Positions 41,864 through 50,777 of a DNA stretch of 64,000 nt are shown here, piece after piece. The stretch's first letter is position 1. The number at the start of each line of letters is the position of its first letter. Under the pieces are notes generated by a model. That model was not told the origin of the DNA. It ran no database searches and saw only the letters and a program-made list of their open reading frames with translations. This DNA comes from Eubacterium sp. MSJ-21 (GTDB lineage: Bacteria > Bacillota > Clostridia > Lachnospirales > Lachnospiraceae). The stretch is taken from positions 55,098 to 119,097 of the forward strand of contig NZ_JAHLPZ010000011.1 of the NCBI RefSeq assembly GCF_018918185.1, given 5' to 3'. Made by a program: the position numbers and the translations under genes.

Positions 41864-42060
41864 GCTGCAAACCTTAAAATAGTAAATCTGGTTGTTCAAA
41901 AATGTCAATTTGAATGCAGACCATTGAAACACGCTGGTACTTAATAAGAGTCAGCTTGCTGGCACGAATTTAGTACCACTGCGTGTTGAATTGAGCGGGA
42001 GCGCGTCTGCATGGAATTGACCATTTTGAACAACCTGTACGCAGTATAGAGGTTTGCAGC
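41864..42060 (+). repeat. Long intergenic hairpin between dapF and dapL
   Basis: A 197-nt near-palindrome: GCTGCAAACC at the left end and GGTTTGCAGC at the right. Inside, GGTTGTTCAAAAATGTCAAT pairs with ATTGACCATTTTGAACAACC, then AACACGC-TGGTACTTA pairs with TTAGTACCACTGCGTGTT, and GTCAGCTTGCTGGC forms the tip. Its apical sequence is unrelated to the three elements at 9407, 13204 and 54236. The stretch 41735-41863 before it is AT-rich and shows no gene. Confidence 0.8.
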
Positions 42061-42084
42061 GTGATAATATTAGGAGGAAAAGAC

Positions 42085-43302
42085 ATGTTTAAAGTAAACG
42101 ACAACTATTTGAAGCTTCCGGGAAGTTACCTCTTCTCAACCATCGGCAAGAAAGTACGCGCCTATCAGGCAGCAAATCCGGACAAGGAGATCATCCGTCT
42201 TGGAATCGGTGATGTAACCCAGCCACTGGCACCAGCCATCATTGACCGTCTGCATGAGGCAGTATCCGAGATGGGCGTGCAGGAGACATTTAAAGGTTAT
42301 GCGCCGGATCTTGGTTATGAGTTTTTGCGTAGTGCAATCGTGAAGAACGATTACAATGCACGTGGTGTTGATATTGCAATCGACGAAGTGTTTGTCAGCG
42401 ACGGCGCAAAATGTGATTCCGGAAATATTCAGGAGATCTTTTCCCTTGACAATAAGATCGCTGTCTGCGATCCTGTATATCCGGTTTATGTAGATTCGAA
42501 TGTTATGGCAGGAAGAACCGGAACGTATGATGCAACAACCGGTCTTTGGAGCGATGTGATCTACATGCCATGTAAGGAAGAAAATGGATTCGCACCAGAA
42601 CTTCCAGAGGAGACACCGGATATCATCTATCTGTGTTTCCCGAACAACCCGACCGGTGCAACGATCACGAAGGATCAGTTGCAGAAATGGGTAGATTACG
42701 CAAACGAAAAGCATGCAGTGATCATCTACGATGCTGCATATGAGGCATATATCAGTGAGCCGGATGTACCACATACCATCTATGAGTGTGACGGTGCAAA
42801 GACTTGTGCAATCGAGCTTCGAAGCTTCTCGAAGAATGCCGGATTTACCGGAACAAGACTTGGATTTACAGTGATTCCAAAGGAGTTAAAATCCGCAGAT
42901 GGTGTTGCCCTGAATCCACTTTGGGCAAGACGCCATGGAACAAAATACAACGGTGCTCCGTATATTGTGCAGGCAGCCGGTGAAGCTGTGTATTCTGAGG
43001 CAGGAAAGAAGCAGACTGGCGAGCAGATCGCATACTATATGAAGAATGCAAAGTATATCTTTGATGGATTGAAGAGTGCCGGATATTCGGTATCCGGTGG
43101 TGTGAACGCACCATATATCTGGCTGAAGACACCGGATGGCATGAGCTCATGGGAGTTCTTTGATTATCTGTTAGAGAAGGCAAATGTCGTTGGTACACCG
43201 GGTTCTGGATTCGGACCAAGCGGCGAAGGATATTTCCGTCTGACTGCATTTGGAACCTATGAGAATACAGTCAAGGCAATTGACCGGATGAAGGCGCTGT
43301 AA
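42085..43302 (+). CDS. dapL: LL-diaminopimelate aminotransferase
   Basis: 405 residues from the ATG at 42085 (TTAGGAGGA upstream). A class I/II PLP aminotransferase with '[20 protein letters not shown]', '[14 protein letters not shown]'-like start (read as [14 protein letters not shown]), '[15 protein letters not shown]' and the PLP-lysine in '[19 protein letters not shown]'. It converts tetrahydrodipicolinate directly to LL-DAP, the short route used by many Clostridia, feeding DapF. Confidence 0.96.
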   Translation: MFKVNDNYLKLPGSYLFSTIGKKVRAYQAANPDKEIIRLGIGDVTQPLAPAIIDRLHEAVSEMGVQETFKGYAPDLGYEFLRSAIVKNDYNARGVDIAIDEVFVSDGAKCDSGNIQEIFSLDNKIAVCDPVYPVYVDSNVMAGRTGTYDATTGLWSDVIYMPCKEENGFAPELPEETPDIIYLCFPNNPTGATITKDQLQKWVDYANEKHAVIIYDAAYEAYISEPDVPHTIYECDGAKTCAIELRSFSKNAGFTGTRLGFTVIPKELKSADGVALNPLWARRHGTKYNGAPYIVQAAGEAVYSEAGKKQTGEQIAYYMKNAKYIFDGLKSAGYSVSGGVNAPYIWLKTPDGMSSWEFFDYLLEKANVVGTPGSGFGPSGEGYFRLTAFGTYENTVKAIDRMKAL

Positions 43303-43314
43303 CAGGTTGTTGGT

Positions 43315-44505
43315 ATGACAGAGAATGTTTATAAGCTTGTTATGTTAGGGTTTGTAACTGGATCGTGGCTGTTTTTAAGCTCCATGTTCCTGCTGAAACG
43401 GAAACCGAGATCGTTTCTGTTTCATGCAGGCATATGGGCTGTGTTGATGGTATATTTTATACTGTATGAGTTTTTGATGAGTTATCACGGTGAGGAAGCG
43501 TGGTTTCCGGCAGGACTCGTGGAGATTGCAGTCATGATGACGGTTGTTGCCGTGAATAACGAGGGGGATCTATGGAGAAACTTCTGCATCGTTGTGTTAC
43601 AACAGGGTGTTGGAAGTCTGTTTTTTACAATGGCGGCGCTGCCATTTCCGAAGCTGCAGGAGTACCAGCTGAGTATTATCGGATTCCAGCCACTTCCAAT
43701 ATCTGTTACGAACTTTTTGATTTTGGGGTTGATGAATGTGTGCTGTGTCATTGCAACACTTATTCTGAAATTCATTTTCCGGAAGGAATATACCGGGGAT
43801 GGACGTCTGTACCGGAATATCATGATCGGGTATATTCTGATCGCGTACGTATCCCTTGCTTCGCGCTGGAAGCTGATTGATCGGATACGACAGGGCGATG
43901 TGGAAATCAGTAATTTTGTTGTTTTGTATGTGGTGTGGATCATAGGAATTGTGATTTTATGCAATTATGTTCCGTATGTCTATAACCGGTCAGAAGCCAG
44001 ATGGCAGAAAAAAGAACAGCAGATGCTGGCACAGATGCTGGCAGAGAGTGAACGCCACTATGAGCGGCTGGTAGAAGCACCGTTTGTCTATGGACAGACA
44101 CTGAGTGGAAATGTGACGCTGGATGCAGTGGTGGCAGATTATACGAAGCGTGCGCAGGAACGAACGCTTTTGTTTGATGCTGTCGTAGAACCGGTACATA
44201 TATCGGATATGGCAGAGCTGGATGTGACGGTAATCGCCGATGCGATGTTAGAAACGGCATTTACACATGTCTCGACAGGTGCTGATGCGTTTGTACAGTT
44301 TACCGTGCGACAGAGAAAGGGCAGTTTGTTTCTGGATGTCGATTATATGACAGGAAAACGAATCCTGCGCAAGAAGGAACAGACGCTTGCAGAAGCCCTG
44401 ATCAGAAAATATGAGGGCAGTAAACAGATCAGAAGAAAAGGAAAAGAACGGCAGATTTGTGTGCTGCTTCCAAATCAGGTACAGAAGGAAGAAACAAAGG
44501 GATAA
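43315..44505 (+). CDS. AgrC-like multi-pass sensor with degenerate GHKL domain (paralogue 1)
   Basis: 396 residues with about seven membrane segments in residues 1-225, as in peptide-sensing AgrC/ComD-type kinases. The C-terminal ~165 residues keep the outline of a GHKL ATPase ('GNVTLDAVVADYTKRAQERT', 'FVQFTVRQRKGSLFLDVDY', 'EALIRKYEGSKQ'), but the phospho-accepting His region is not recognisable. The N-box DNA of 'NLLDNAIEA' reads 'DAMLETAFT', and no Gly-rich G-box is present. It is therefore probably a pseudokinase. It begins 12 bases after dapL. Confidence 0.75.
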   Translation: MTENVYKLVMLGFVTGSWLFLSSMFLLKRKPRSFLFHAGIWAVLMVYFILYEFLMSYHGEEAWFPAGLVEIAVMMTVVAVNNEGDLWRNFCIVVLQQGVGSLFFTMAALPFPKLQEYQLSIIGFQPLPISVTNFLILGLMNVCCVIATLILKFIFRKEYTGDGRLYRNIMIGYILIAYVSLASRWKLIDRIRQGDVEISNFVVLYVVWIIGIVILCNYVPYVYNRSEARWQKKEQQMLAQMLAESERHYERLVEAPFVYGQTLSGNVTLDAVVADYTKRAQERTLLFDAVVEPVHISDMAELDVTVIADAMLETAFTHVSTGADAFVQFTVRQRKGSLFLDVDYMTGKRILRKKEQTLAEALIRKYEGSKQIRRKGKERQICVLLPNQVQKEETKG

Positions 44506-44519
44506 ATTGTGGGGGTACT

Positions 44520-45698
44520 ATGGTAGAAGAATTATTTTCTGTGTTGGCACTGGGGCTAGAGATTTCCGTGTGGTTGTTTATAACGTGCATGGTTTTGATT
44601 AAGCGGAGACGGCGGAGCATATGGATGCGTCTGCTGTCTCTGTTTATGATTGTCGGGTATTTTGAAATCTACGAAGTTTTGATGTTTTATCATGGAGAGA
44701 AGCTTTGGCTTTATAGCGGACTGACGGAAATCCTGGTGCTGGCATTGTTAATTGTAATCAATAACGAAGGATGCTTCTGGCGCAATTACTGTATCTTGAT
44801 TTTGGAACAGGGCATGACCAGTCTGTTATTTTCCATTTTCGGTTACGCATCTCCAGATTTGAATGAAGATCTGACAAAATTAGTAAGCTTTACACCGGTT
44901 GCACCGGTTCGGGCATGCATTCTGGTGTTTGGAGTGATGTCACTGGCATTTATTCTCTCAGCACTCTTCTTAAAGAAAATGTTCAAGCAGGAGTATGAGG
45001 GAAGCGGGTATATCTACAAACGGATTGTATTTGGCTACACGTTTATCTCGTATGTGTCTCTGGCATCCCGCTGGAAGCTGATCGATCAGTTGCGGAAAAA
45101 TACAATTGCAGGGTACGAGGTACTGGCACTGGGTATCGTGTGGGTTGTATCTTTGATTATGGTTTGTAATTATGTGCCATATGTGTATAATAAACTTGAT
45201 ATCGTATGGCGAAAACGGGAGCAGGAAACGCTGCAAAAATTACAGGCGGAAAGTCAGATGCATTATGCAGCACTTGCAAAACAGCCATTTGTCTATGGAC
45301 AGAACCTGAGTGGAAATGTTACACTAGATGCAGTCGTGGCGGATTATGCGAAGCGTGCACAGGCACGTGCGCTGCTGTTTGAGGCAGTCGTGGAACCGCT
45401 GCAATGTACGGATAAGGCGGAACTGGATGTAACGGTAATTGTGGATGCGATGCTGGAGACGGCATTTGCAGGAGTTGTTGAAGAGGCGGACGCATTTGTA
45501 CAGCTTACAGTGAGTGAGCGGAAGGGCAGTTTGTTTCTGGATGTTGACTATGTGACGGGAAAACGAGTACCGCACAAAAAGGAACAGGCACTTGCGGATG
45601 CACTGATCGGCAAATATGATGGCAGTAAACAACTGCGGAAAAAGGGAAGAGAACGGCAGATCTGTGTGTTGCTTCCACAGTCTACGGTTCGCCGCTGA
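44520..45698 (+). CDS. AgrC-like multi-pass sensor with degenerate GHKL domain (paralogue 2)
   Basis: 392 residues from the ATG at 44520 (GTGGGGG upstream). It is a tandem paralogue of the preceding gene: identical or near-identical blocks include 'SLASRWKLID', 'FVYGQNLSGNVTLDAVVADY', 'AELDVTVIVDAMLETAF' and 'RERQICVLLP'. About seven membrane segments. The same kinase residues are missing, so loss of catalysis preceded the duplication. Most divergence is in the membrane part, as expected if the two copies sense different ligands. Confidence 0.75.
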   Translation: MVEELFSVLALGLEISVWLFITCMVLIKRRRRSIWMRLLSLFMIVGYFEIYEVLMFYHGEKLWLYSGLTEILVLALLIVINNEGCFWRNYCILILEQGMTSLLFSIFGYASPDLNEDLTKLVSFTPVAPVRACILVFGVMSLAFILSALFLKKMFKQEYEGSGYIYKRIVFGYTFISYVSLASRWKLIDQLRKNTIAGYEVLALGIVWVVSLIMVCNYVPYVYNKLDIVWRKREQETLQKLQAESQMHYAALAKQPFVYGQNLSGNVTLDAVVADYAKRAQARALLFEAVVEPLQCTDKAELDVTVIVDAMLETAFAGVVEEADAFVQLTVSERKGSLFLDVDYVTGKRVPHKKEQALADALIGKYDGSKQLRKKGRERQICVLLPQSTVRR

Positions 45699-45727
45699 AA
45701 GAGAAATACGAAGGAACGATTATTACG

Positions 45728-46441
45728 ATGAAGATTATTATATGTGATGATGAACGAATGGATGCCGAGCGCGCGAAAACAATATTACTTTCCTGCAAAG
45801 GTGTTCAGGAGGAAGACATTACGATTCTTACACCACAGGAGATGCATCTGGGACTGGAGGTGCAGGATATAAAATGTGATATTGCGATTATGGATATCGA
45901 GTATGAAAACCGGCAGTTCAACGGGATTACATTAAGCAAAGAGTTAAATAAAAAGCTGCCGCTGTGCCAGATCATCTATCTGACATGGGTATTGGAATTT
46001 GCACCGGAAGTGTATGATACGATCCACTGCTATTTTGTGTTAAAGCAAAACGAGGAGAAGATGTTGCCGCGTGCGATGGAAAAGGCGATACAGATTTATT
46101 GTGATCAGGAAGACCATGAAATTATTGAACTTAGAAATCATGGAAAGATGATGTATATCCGGCAGGCGGATATTATATATGCCGAGAGACAGGATCGGAT
46201 TGTGCAGATTCACACAGCACAGGGAACGTACCAATGTTATCAGTCATTGACGAAGATTATGAAACTTCTCGGAAGAAATTTCCTGCGCTGTCATGGCGGA
46301 TATGTTGTGAATTATAATTATATTGATACTGTGATGCGGGAAAGCGTGATTTTGTCAAATGGTACGGAGATTCCGATTGGACGGACATACCGGACATCAT
46401 TTCATGAACAGTACATGCGTATGGTAGAACAGCATGTGTAA
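45728..46441 (+). CDS. LytTR-family response regulator (AgrA type)
   Basis: 237 residues. Receiver with 'IIICDDERMDAERAK', phospho-acceptor Asp in 'DIAIMDIEYENRQFNGITL' and Lys in 'FVLKQNEEKM'. The C-terminal LytTR DNA-binding domain shows 'IIYAERQDRIVQIHT', 'FLRCHGGYVVNYNYID' and 'ILSNGTEIPIGRTYR'. It should bind paired ~9-bp direct repeats upstream of its targets. It lies between the two sensors and the kinase. Confidence 0.92.
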   Translation: MKIIICDDERMDAERAKTILLSCKGVQEEDITILTPQEMHLGLEVQDIKCDIAIMDIEYENRQFNGITLSKELNKKLPLCQIIYLTWVLEFAPEVYDTIHCYFVLKQNEEKMLPRAMEKAIQIYCDQEDHEIIELRNHGKMMYIRQADIIYAERQDRIVQIHTAQGTYQCYQSLTKIMKLLGRNFLRCHGGYVVNYNYIDTVMRESVILSNGTEIPIGRTYRTSFHEQYMRMVEQHV

Positions 46442-46458
46442 TACAGATACAGGGAGAA

Positions 46459-47178
46459 ATGCAAATGGAAAAAGCAGTGGGGATTGGACTGCTTGCCTTG
46501 CTGGTTGTGGGCGTTGCCTTTGTGCAGGTGCATTATTACCGGGAGCGGCAGCGGGCAAAGGCAGAGTGTGAACGGCTGGAGCAGAGCATCGGACAGATGC
46601 AGAAGCAATATGCCAATGTGGCAAAACAGAACCAGTCATATCGCCAGATGAATCATGAATTAAAAAAGTATCAGTGGCTTGTACAGGTTATGCGTGAGAA
46701 TATGGGAACGGTCACGCATGGACAGTTGCTGGAGCTTGTATTGCAGAAGAAAATACAGGAAGCAGAGCATAAACAGATCACTTGTGATGTACAGGGAACC
46801 TTAAATGGAAATCTGCGTATGGACGAGATGTCGCTGGTCAGCCTCGTGATGAATCTGCTGGACAATGCAATCGAAGCATGTGTGCAGACGGAGACTAGAC
46901 AGATTCAGGTTGTGATCGCAGAAGATCCTGCGGCGCAGATGCTGGAATTGAAATTACAGAACTCAAAGAACAGCAGTCAGAAGCTGCATGCGAATGAAGC
47001 AGGAATGGGATATCAGACGACAAAAGAGGATCGCGGCTCGCATGGGTATGGAACACAGATCATCCAGCGGATCGTCGATGAAAATGGTGGTACGATTCGG
47101 TATGTGGATGCCGGGGATACCATGCAGATCACCTGCAGACTCTGTATGGAAGATAAAAAGCTTTTGAGCGAGGGATAA
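46459..47178 (+). CDS. Sensor-less GHKL histidine kinase (AgrC catalytic core)
   Basis: 239 residues. One N-terminal membrane helix (~6-22), a coiled-coil of ~40 residues, then a complete catalytic core: His in 'QMNHELKKYQWLVQ', N-box 'NLLDNAIEAC' and G-box 'GSHGYGTQIIQRIVDENGG'. The core is intact exactly where the two upstream sensors are degenerate, suggesting the sensing and kinase functions are split among three proteins. The start may also be the ATG at 46465. Confidence 0.85.
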   Translation: MQMEKAVGIGLLALLVVGVAFVQVHYYRERQRAKAECERLEQSIGQMQKQYANVAKQNQSYRQMNHELKKYQWLVQVMRENMGTVTHGQLLELVLQKKIQEAEHKQITCDVQGTLNGNLRMDEMSLVSLVMNLLDNAIEACVQTETRQIQVVIAEDPAAQMLELKLQNSKNSSQKLHANEAGMGYQTTKEDRGSHGYGTQIIQRIVDENGGTIRYVDAGDTMQITCRLCMEDKKLLSEG

Positions 47179-47181
47179 CGT

Positions 47182-47928
47182 ATGACACAGGATGAATTTA
47201 GCTGCCTCTATGAGGAGAATTCATTTACATGTATTATAAAAAAGGGGCTGGCGATGCTGGATGGTGACCGCATCCGAATCGAGCATATCGACAGCGATAT
47301 GGAAGTTCTGACCATCCCGGATGAGCTTCCGGTTACGCTGTTTGATATACAGGGAAGAAGCTACACACGCATCCTTCCAGTTTCCGAGCTTGGGAAAAAG
47401 GCGTGTTATGAGAAGAAAAATTTAAAGCAGGTGCGCCTTGGAAAAAATTTGCGCTTTCTGGATGACTATGCGTTTGCACGCTGTGAACATCTGACAGAGG
47501 TTGTGGCAGAGGGCATCGATGGATTTGCTGACCTGCGTCTTGGCAATGGCGTGTTTGATGATTGTGGAAGCCTGGAGATTTTAGCACTCGACGGTGACCG
47601 GGAAGCGAAAATTGCAAGGTTGCTTGCAGCTGTACCACGGTTCCTGAAAGCGGAGGATCTGTTGACAGGCGGCGAGATCGGGACGGACGCATGGTATGAG
47701 CGTTGGGATTTTGCCCTGCGTGCCTTTTTGAAGGAAGACGATGTTGCGGGCTACATGCAGGCAGTGCTTTTTGGCAAGCGGAAGTTCGCAGACCGGGAAG
47801 CGTACATTGCCTATGTGCAGGAGGCAAAGCGCGCATTGTGCAGACTGCGGTTGGAATACGGAGAAGAATTGCAGGCATTTGCCCGGAAACAGTGTGAGGA
47901 GTATCTGGGAGAAATGCGGCAGGTATAA
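47182..47928 (+). CDS. Leucine-rich-repeat (BspA-type) protein
   Basis: 248 residues beginning 3 bases after the kinase gene. The repeat-like strand-turn units are 'LKQVRLGKNLRFLDDYAFAR' and 'EHLTEVVAEGIDGFAD', then 'FDDCGSLEILAL', as in BspA-type leucine-rich repeats. The second half is helical ('WYERWDFALRAFLKEDD', 'AKRALCRLRLEYGEELQAF'), resembling tails of cytoplasmic LRR proteins found near von Willebrand-type operons. No signal peptide. Function unknown; co-transcription with the signalling genes is likely. Confidence 0.6.
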   Translation: MTQDEFSCLYEENSFTCIIKKGLAMLDGDRIRIEHIDSDMEVLTIPDELPVTLFDIQGRSYTRILPVSELGKKACYEKKNLKQVRLGKNLRFLDDYAFARCEHLTEVVAEGIDGFADLRLGNGVFDDCGSLEILALDGDREAKIARLLAAVPRFLKAEDLLTGGEIGTDAWYERWDFALRAFLKEDDVAGYMQAVLFGKRKFADREAYIAYVQEAKRALCRLRLEYGEELQAFARKQCEEYLGEMRQV

Positions 47929-47993
47929 CGGGTACGAAGAAACAATGATTTAGGAATTGTAAGATCTGGTTTTTATACAGGAAGGAAGATGGC

Positions 47994-48593
47994 ATGTCTA
48001 AATTCACAAAGCAGGCGATCATGGATGGATTTATTGAATTGTCCAAGCAGATGCCGATCGATAAGATCACTGTAAAAAAAGTAACCGATTATATCGGAAT
48101 TACACGGAATACATTTTACTATCACTATCAGGATATCTATGCACTGTTGGAGGAGATTGTTGTTACAAAGGCGAAGAAATTATTTGTCTTAGATGAGGAC
48201 AATCTGGAGAACTCGTGGAAGAGTAACCTGCGTTTCATGGGACAGTATGGAAAGAAGAACGAAAACTTTATAAGAAACCTCTACCAGTCAATGGGACGGG
48301 ACGCGTTTGGTGACCAGCTGTTAGAAATCAGCTATGGCTCCATTTACCGGAGCGTGCAGGCGTACGCAGAAAAAGAGATGGTGCAAAATCCGGACATCAC
48401 ATACAAGGAACAGGCAATCAAGGATACATCTTATATACTCGCGAAGATGCTTTCGGAAAATGCAGTTGAATGGATACGCGGGCGTGTGGAACAGGATCCG
48501 GTCGCACTGATGGAGAAAGCGATAGCTGCAGTGGATGGTGTTGGTCAGGTATTATTGAATAATTTGAACCAAATAATTCCGTCAGGCAAATAA
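47994..48593 (+). CDS. TetR-family transcriptional regulator
   Basis: 199 residues; GGAAGGAAGA precedes the ATG. The N-terminal HTH reads 'IDKITVKKVTDYIGITRNTFYYHYQDIYALLEEI', quoted here as IDKITVKKVTDYIG and ITRNTFYYHYQDIY, and is typical of TetR. The C-terminal domain matches the TetR_C subgroup of small regulators. It probably controls the lipid-type cluster that follows, which is inference. Confidence 0.88.
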   Translation: MSKFTKQAIMDGFIELSKQMPIDKITVKKVTDYIGITRNTFYYHYQDIYALLEEIVVTKAKKLFVLDEDNLENSWKSNLRFMGQYGKKNENFIRNLYQSMGRDAFGDQLLEISYGSIYRSVQAYAEKEMVQNPDITYKEQAIKDTSYILAKMLSENAVEWIRGRVEQDPVALMEKAIAAVDGVGQVLLNNLNQIIPSGK

Positions 48594-48630
48594 GCAGCGG
48601 GACTGCTTGCAGGCAGAGCTGCTTATTTAT
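48591..48630 (+). terminator. Possible terminator after the TetR gene
   Basis: TAAGCAG (including the stop codon) pairs with CTGCTTA at 48619, followed by TTTATAT. The T-run is poor. The remaining 48631-48780 has a likely TATAAT near 48737 but no gene. Confidence 0.35.
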
Positions 48631-48780
48631 ATGACGGATAAACAGACATAAGCATGCAGGGTGATAACCCGGAATGCGCATGGCTGTTTACGATTTCGAG
48701 AGTTCAAAGAACGAAGAAATCGTAATTATTTGGTCAGAGTATAATAAAAAGATCAGGCAAATAAACAGGAGGGTATATAC

Positions 48781-49839
48781 ATGGCAGGATCTCATATTGC
48801 AATCCCGACAATCTTAAAGATCGGGAGCGGAACACTTGGAAACGTAGGAAAATATCTGCAGTCAAGCGGATTTAAAAAGGCGGTTGTATTCTTCGGCAAT
48901 GGACTTGTCGAGATGTTCGGAAAGACAGTGATGGATTCTCTCTCCGAAGCGGATATCGAGGTGCTTTCTTATTGTGAACTTGACACGACGGATATCAAGG
49001 ATATTATCGATCTGGCATTTTCGATCGATGCGAAGACACAGGTCATCTTAGGTATCGGCGGTGGCAAGGTCATTGATGCCGGTAAATATGCGGCATATCT
49101 GCGGAAGCTTCCGTTTATCAGTATGCCGACATCGGCATCGAGTGATGGATTTTCTTCGGCAAGTGCATCGCTTATGGTAAATGGCAAACGTACCTCTGTG
49201 CCGGCGCGCATGGCATATGGCATCGTGGTCGATACCGATGTATTAAAATCAGCCCCTGCGAAGTTTCTATATTCCGGAATCGGAGATATGGTATCGAAGA
49301 TCACGGCACTATATGACTGGATCTTCGAGGCGGAGCATGGCGTGTCCGAGGTGAATGATTTCGCGGTAATGATTGCGAAGAAGGCGGTCAACAGCTTCGT
49401 GCGGACACCGTTTGAAAGCATACAGGATAATCTCTTCCTGAAAGAACTGGTTGATTCGCTGGCGATGAGCGGAATTGCAAATGAGATCGCAGGTGGCAGT
49501 GCGCCGACGAGCGGTAGTGAGCATCTGATCTCCCATGCGCTGGATAAGCTGCTGGAGGTGCCACAGCTCCACGGTGTGCAGGTTGGAATCGCCACCTATG
49601 TGATGGCAGTTGTACAGGATCACCGGTATGTGCGTGTCAATAAGATCTTCGAGGATACCGGATTCTGGGATTTCGTATCGACACTTGGCTTGAATCGCGC
49701 AGACTACGAGGCGGCAATCGATATGGCACCGCAGATCAAGCCGAATCGTTACACATATCTGCATGAAGCAAAGTACCGGGAGAAGGCGAAACAGGTGCTT
49801 CGCGAAGATCCGGTGATGAAGCGGGTATTTGGTGAATAA
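48781..49839 (+). CDS. egsA: Glycerol-1-phosphate dehydrogenase (EgsA/AraM family)
   Basis: 352 residues. The NAD-binding glycines are in 'LGIGGGKVIDAGKYAAY', and 'SMPTSASSDGFSSASASLM' follows as in sn-glycerol-1-phosphate dehydrogenases. Metal ligands are likely the Asp in 'SGIGDMVSK' and the His residues in 'GSEHLISHALDK' and 'QLHGVQVG'. It reduces dihydroxyacetone phosphate to sn-glycerol-1-phosphate. In bacteria such enzymes serve unusual glycerolipids or surface glycerol-phosphate. Its position before acyl-transfer and ketosynthase genes fits a special lipid pathway. Confidence 0.85.
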   Translation: MAGSHIAIPTILKIGSGTLGNVGKYLQSSGFKKAVVFFGNGLVEMFGKTVMDSLSEADIEVLSYCELDTTDIKDIIDLAFSIDAKTQVILGIGGGKVIDAGKYAAYLRKLPFISMPTSASSDGFSSASASLMVNGKRTSVPARMAYGIVVDTDVLKSAPAKFLYSGIGDMVSKITALYDWIFEAEHGVSEVNDFAVMIAKKAVNSFVRTPFESIQDNLFLKELVDSLAMSGIANEIAGGSAPTSGSEHLISHALDKLLEVPQLHGVQVGIATYVMAVVQDHRYVRVNKIFEDTGFWDFVSTLGLNRADYEAAIDMAPQIKPNRYTYLHEAKYREKAKQVLREDPVMKRVFGE

Positions 49840-49868
49840 GAACAATTAAAAAAAGTTGTGCAAATTAG

Positions 49869-49906
49869 GCGGAATGTGTAAAAAATATACACATTCCGTT
49901 TTTTGA
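49869..49906 (+). terminator. Rho-independent terminator after egsA
   Basis: CGGAATGTGTA-AAAAATA-TACACATTCCG, perfect 11-bp stem, followed by TTTTTT. Confidence 0.93.
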
Positions 49907-50027
49907 CACTTGTAGGAACTTGGAATATATGCGAAAATAACACAGTGCTTTTCTACGCGTATACCAATATTAATTAGATGTATGCAGGGAGAACACAACA
50001 AAATTAGAAGATAAAGTGTGAGCGAAG

Positions 50028-50774
50028 ATGAAGATACTTTTGATTAACGGAAGCTTGCGTGGAGATTACAGCTCCTCCCTCAAAGTTGCCCATGCATTTG
50101 TCAAAGGCATGGTGGAAGAATATGGAGCGGACACGGAAGTCTGTGAGGTAGCATTGAAGGACAAAAGGATTGACCATTGTCATGGGTGCTTTGTCTGTTG
50201 GAAGACGACACCGGGGCAGTGCTGTATCCACGATGATATGGATGAGCTGCGGCAGATGGTGATGGACAGCGATATCATTGTTGAGAGCTTTCCGCTTTAT
50301 TTCTTTGGACTGCCTTCAAAGCTGAAGGCATTTACGGATCGTATGATCTCCTATGTACAGGAGTATCGCGGGAATCCGGGCGATGAGGAAAATCACAGGT
50401 TCCTGCATAACATGCGGTATCCGGAGCTCGAAAAGAAGAAACTGATTTTAGTATCCACATGCGGCTATGAGGTGACAGACAACTGTTACGATGCCGTGTT
50501 TGCAGAGTTTGACCGGATCTGCGGAGAAGGGAAATACACAACGGTGCTTGCACCGCAGGGTGGACCACTCTCAGAACAGGGATTTGCACAGAAGGTGGCA
50601 CGCTATCTGGAAAAATTCACAGAGGCGGGTCACGAATATGCAAGGGAAGGCTGCTTATCGGAACGTACGTGGAACAAGCTGCAGCGACCATTGCTTGGAC
50701 ACAGTACATTCGAAATGGCAATCAATATGAACTGGGACAACCCGGAGGTTGGACCTTACGGAAAGCTGGTGTAG
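50028..50774 (+). CDS. NAD(P)H-dependent flavodoxin-fold oxidoreductase
   Basis: 248 residues. FMN phosphate loop 'LINGSLRGDYSSSLK' and 'ESFPLYFFGLPSKLKAFTDRM' as in NADPH-dependent FMN reductases. The Cys cluster 'CHGCFVCWKTTPGQC' followed by 'DDMDEL' resembles the iron-sulfur flavoprotein or redox-Cys subgroup. GTGAGCGAAG precedes the ATG. Followed after 3 bases by the acyltransferase gene, so it is co-transcribed with the lipid cluster. Its substrate is unknown. Confidence 0.8.
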   Translation: MKILLINGSLRGDYSSSLKVAHAFVKGMVEEYGADTEVCEVALKDKRIDHCHGCFVCWKTTPGQCCIHDDMDELRQMVMDSDIIVESFPLYFFGLPSKLKAFTDRMISYVQEYRGNPGDEENHRFLHNMRYPELEKKKLILVSTCGYEVTDNCYDAVFAEFDRICGEGKYTTVLAPQGGPLSEQGFAQKVARYLEKFTEAGHEYAREGCLSERTWNKLQRPLLGHSTFEMAINMNWDNPEVGPYGKLV

Positions 50775-50777
50775 AAC

